Translations under genes and position numbers: made by a program
Notes under the pieces: model-generated
Databases searched by the model: none
Seen by the model: only the letters and a program-made list of their open reading frames with translations
What the model was told of the DNA's origin: nothing
In this document: positions 5,781 to 7,561 of the stretch, piece after piece
How positions within the stretch are numbered: position 1 is the stretch's first letter
Layout of the letters: the number at the start of each line of letters is the position of its first letter
Source of the DNA: Actinomycetota bacterium
Lineage (GTDB): Bacteria > Actinomycetota > Actinomycetes > Nanopelagicales > Nanopelagicaceae
Length of the DNA: 7,561 bases
Direction: 5' to 3'
NCBI GenBank assembly: GCA_009700405.1
Contig: WLMD01000081.1
Coordinates: 1-7,561 of the forward strand

Positions 5781-7561
5781 TTACGCCCGAATTTTCGCAT
5801 TGGTTGGGTCAAAGAGTGGTTCCATTGCGATGACGCCTTGCCTCCATTGACCAAAAAACTCAACATCGAGAATCGTGCCCGCTTCTGAGTGCGCAATAGG
5901 AAGGTAGGCATAACCAATAGCTTTACCCAATGTATATCCCTGGCCTCCGCTTTTAATTCTTCCAACAATCTGCCCACCAACTCGCACTGGTTCGTTTCCA
6001 AGTGGAACTTGACGAATATCGTCAAAAAGGATTGCAACTAACTTTCTAGTTACATCCTCCTTGGATTTCATAAGCGCGACTTTTCCGATAAATGAATCCT
6101 TTTTCATTGCTACCGCGAAACCTAAACCTGCATCCCATGGATTTGTTTCTGTAGAAATCTCTACCCCCCACGCCCTATAGCCTTTTTCTAGTCGCAAAGA
6201 TTCTATGGCGCGATATCCGCAAGTTTTCATTCCATGATTTTTACCAGCATTAATCAGCGTTGTCCAAACTTTCGACGCTTGATCAGATTCGATGTATAGC
6301 TCCCAACCCAATTCTCCGACGTAAGTGATTCTCGTGGCTCGCAAAATCACTCCAGCAATTTCAATCTCGCGCGAATGCATAAATGGGAAGTTCTTATGAC
6401 TCATGTCATAGGTGGTAACGCTCTGGATTATTTGGCGCGCATTAGGGCCCCAAAGTCCAAAGCAGGCAAAGTCGCTCGTAATATCTTTAATGAGAATCTC
6501 ATTAAATGCATTCTCTCGAGCAAGTTTTTCTAGCCATTGACGATCATGTGTGCCAAATGCAGTTCCGGTAACAACCATGAATTCATCATCATTTATTTGA
6601 GTCACTGTGTAATCTGATTCGATACCGCCTCGAGTATTAAGGGCTTGTGTGTAAACGGTACGACCAATTCCTTTTACAACATCATTTGCGCAAGTAAAGT
6701 TTAAAAACTCGGCTGCTCGTAAACCTGAAACAGTGAACTTTGAAAAACTGGATTCATCAAATAAACCAGCAGATTCACGAGTGGCTAAATGCTCAGCACG
6801 CACAGCTGATGACCAATGTTTTCCAGCCCATCCATATGGCCTGAACTCATCGTCAGTGATATTTGATGCGTAATAATTCACACGCTCCCACCCTGATTTC
6901 TCGCCAAAAACAGCGCCAGCATCTTTGTGCCATTCATAAACCGGCGATTTCCTTAGCGGGCGTGCACTTTGACGCTCTTCACCCGGGTAATGAATATCGT
7001 AATAAGCCTCATAGTTTTCAGTGATTCTCTTGAGTGTGTACTCCGGTGATTTATATGAAGCTCCAAATCGGCGAATATCCATATGCCATAGATCCATTGT
7101 TGGTTCACCTGCTGCTACCCATTCGGCAACAACTTTGCCAATTCCACCTGCTCCCGCGATTCCATGTGCACAGAATCCTGCTGCTACATAGAAACCACCA
7201 ACTGCGGTCTCGCCCAAACAGAACTCATTATCGGGCGTGAAGCCCTCTGGGCCATTGATGAAATTCTTGATTCCGACTTCAGCCATTTTGGGAACGCGTT
7301 TTTGTGAATTTTCAGCAATCTCTTCGAAGCGGTCCCACTCTTCAGGTAAGAGTTTTCCATTGAAATCTTGCGGGATATTATCTACATGTTCGTAGTCGGT
7401 GACCCATGCGCGTGAATTGCGTTCATATCCGCCCATAAGCAATCCACCTACTTCTTGACGGAAGTAGATTAAATTGTCTGGATCGCGAAGTGATGGAAGA
7501 TATTTTTCTCCGACCGGCATAAAGTTTTCAGTAATTAGGTACTGGTGGCTCATTGGCACAA
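5781..7561 (-). CDS. Dimethylglycine/sarcosine dehydrogenase-like flavoprotein with GcvT domain (partial, 5' end beyond right edge)
   Basis: Role (family knowledge): these enzymes oxidatively demethylate N-methylated glycines (dimethylglycine, sarcosine) or related N-methyl amines at FAD, and the C-terminal folate domain captures the C1 unit on tetrahydrofolate. Seen: the frame is open to the edge. Numbering from the codon at 7559, HQYLITE (5-11) and LRDPDNLIYFRQEVGG (24-39) belong to the substrate-binding half of the DAO-type flavin domain, and GFCAHGIAGAGGIGKVVAEWV (128-148) is its closing FAD motif. A central FAO_M-like segment (about 155-210) follows, then the GcvT domain (about 213-485) with GGIESDYTV (311-319, Asp316 near the GcvT catalytic Asp), YVGELGWELYIE (413-424) and AIESLRLEKGYRAWG (451-465), and a GcvT C-terminal barrel (about 500-580). 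Full-length relatives have about 800-850 residues, so roughly 220 residues with the Rossmann GxGxxG are outside the window; the in-frame GTG/ATG near 7559 is not the true start. The exact substrate is not determinable. Confidence 0.9.
   Translation of the reverse strand, partial: VPMSHQYLITENFMPVGEKYLPSLRDPDNLIYFRQEVGGLLMGGYERNSRAWVTDYEHVDNIPQDFNGKLLPEEWDRFEEIAENSQKRVPKMAEVGIKNFINGPEGFTPDNEFCLGETAVGGFYVAAGFCAHGIAGAGGIGKVVAEWVAAGEPTMDLWHMDIRRFGASYKSPEYTLKRITENYEAYYDIHYPGEERQSARPLRKSPVYEWHKDAGAVFGEKSGWERVNYYASNITDDEFRPYGWAGKHWSSAVRAEHLATRESAGLFDESSFSKFTVSGLRAAEFLNFTCANDVVKGIGRTVYTQALNTRGGIESDYTVTQINDDEFMVVTGTAFGTHDRQWLEKLARENAFNEILIKDITSDFACFGLWGPNARQIIQSVTTYDMSHKNFPFMHSREIEIAGVILRATRITYVGELGWELYIESDQASKVWTTLINAGKNHGMKTCGYRAIESLRLEKGYRAWGVEISTETNPWDAGLGFAVAMKKDSFIGKVALMKSKEDVTRKLVAILFDDIRQVPLGNEPVRVGGQIVGRIKSGGQGYTLGKAIGYAYLPIAHSEAGTILDVEFFGQWRQGVIAMEPLFDPTNAKIRA

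Noticed and set aside
5659..5850. 63-codon plus-strand frame across the non-coding region
   Set aside because: It runs antisense into the 3' end of the flavoprotein gene and has no recognisable features.

Overview
The window looks like chromosomal DNA of a low-GC actinobacterium (Actinomycetota). The evidence is a roughly mid-40s % GC composition, a 608-residue acyl-CoA dehydrogenase of the mycobacterial FadE5 type, an actinobacterial-style DnaB, and start codons sitting about 6 nt downstream of TANNNT-like -10 elements with no Shine-Dalgarno, which is the leaderless pattern common in this phylum. A freshwater lineage such as the acI/Nanopelagicales group would fit, but that is inference from composition and gene type, not proven here. 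No phage, transposon, CRISPR, toxin or defence genes are visible.

Layout from left to right. The minus strand at 1-67 carries the first 22 codons of a gene that runs off the left edge; it has a good Shine-Dalgarno and a lipoprotein-like signal peptide. Then comes a minus-strand PLP enzyme of the threonine aldolase family (169-1230). A 105-bp divergent promoter region (1231-1335) separates it from the plus-strand acyl-CoA dehydrogenase (1336-3162), which is followed after 14 bp by an EamA/DMT-family transporter (3177-4097). The transporter converges with, and overlaps by 4 bp, the replicative helicase gene dnaB (minus, 4094 to 5491 or 5521). Upstream of dnaB is a 259-bp non-coding stretch (5522-5780). 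The right part (5781-7561, minus) is the C-terminal 70% or so of a dimethylglycine/sarcosine-dehydrogenase-like flavoprotein with a folate-binding aminomethyltransferase (GcvT) half; its N-terminal FAD-binding part lies beyond the right edge.

The metabolic genes are mostly ordinary heterotroph housekeeping: fatty-acid oxidation, amino-acid/one-carbon catabolism and a small-molecule exporter or importer. Threonine aldolase and the dimethylglycine/sarcosine oxidase family both end in glycine and C1 units, but they are not in one operon, so a joint pathway is only a suggestion.

The most interesting feature is the non-coding region upstream of dnaB. It holds six DnaA-box-like 9-mers, all in the same orientation: one exact TTATCCACA (on the dnaB strand) and four single-mismatch copies, three of these boxes being spaced exactly 12 bp apart, plus a weaker two-mismatch copy. 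It also has a nested palindrome/inverted repeat just before the dnaB start. This suggests DnaA control of dnaB, a DnaA-titration locus, or an origin-related element outside the usual dnaA-dnaN interval. I see no convincing wholly new multi-gene system.
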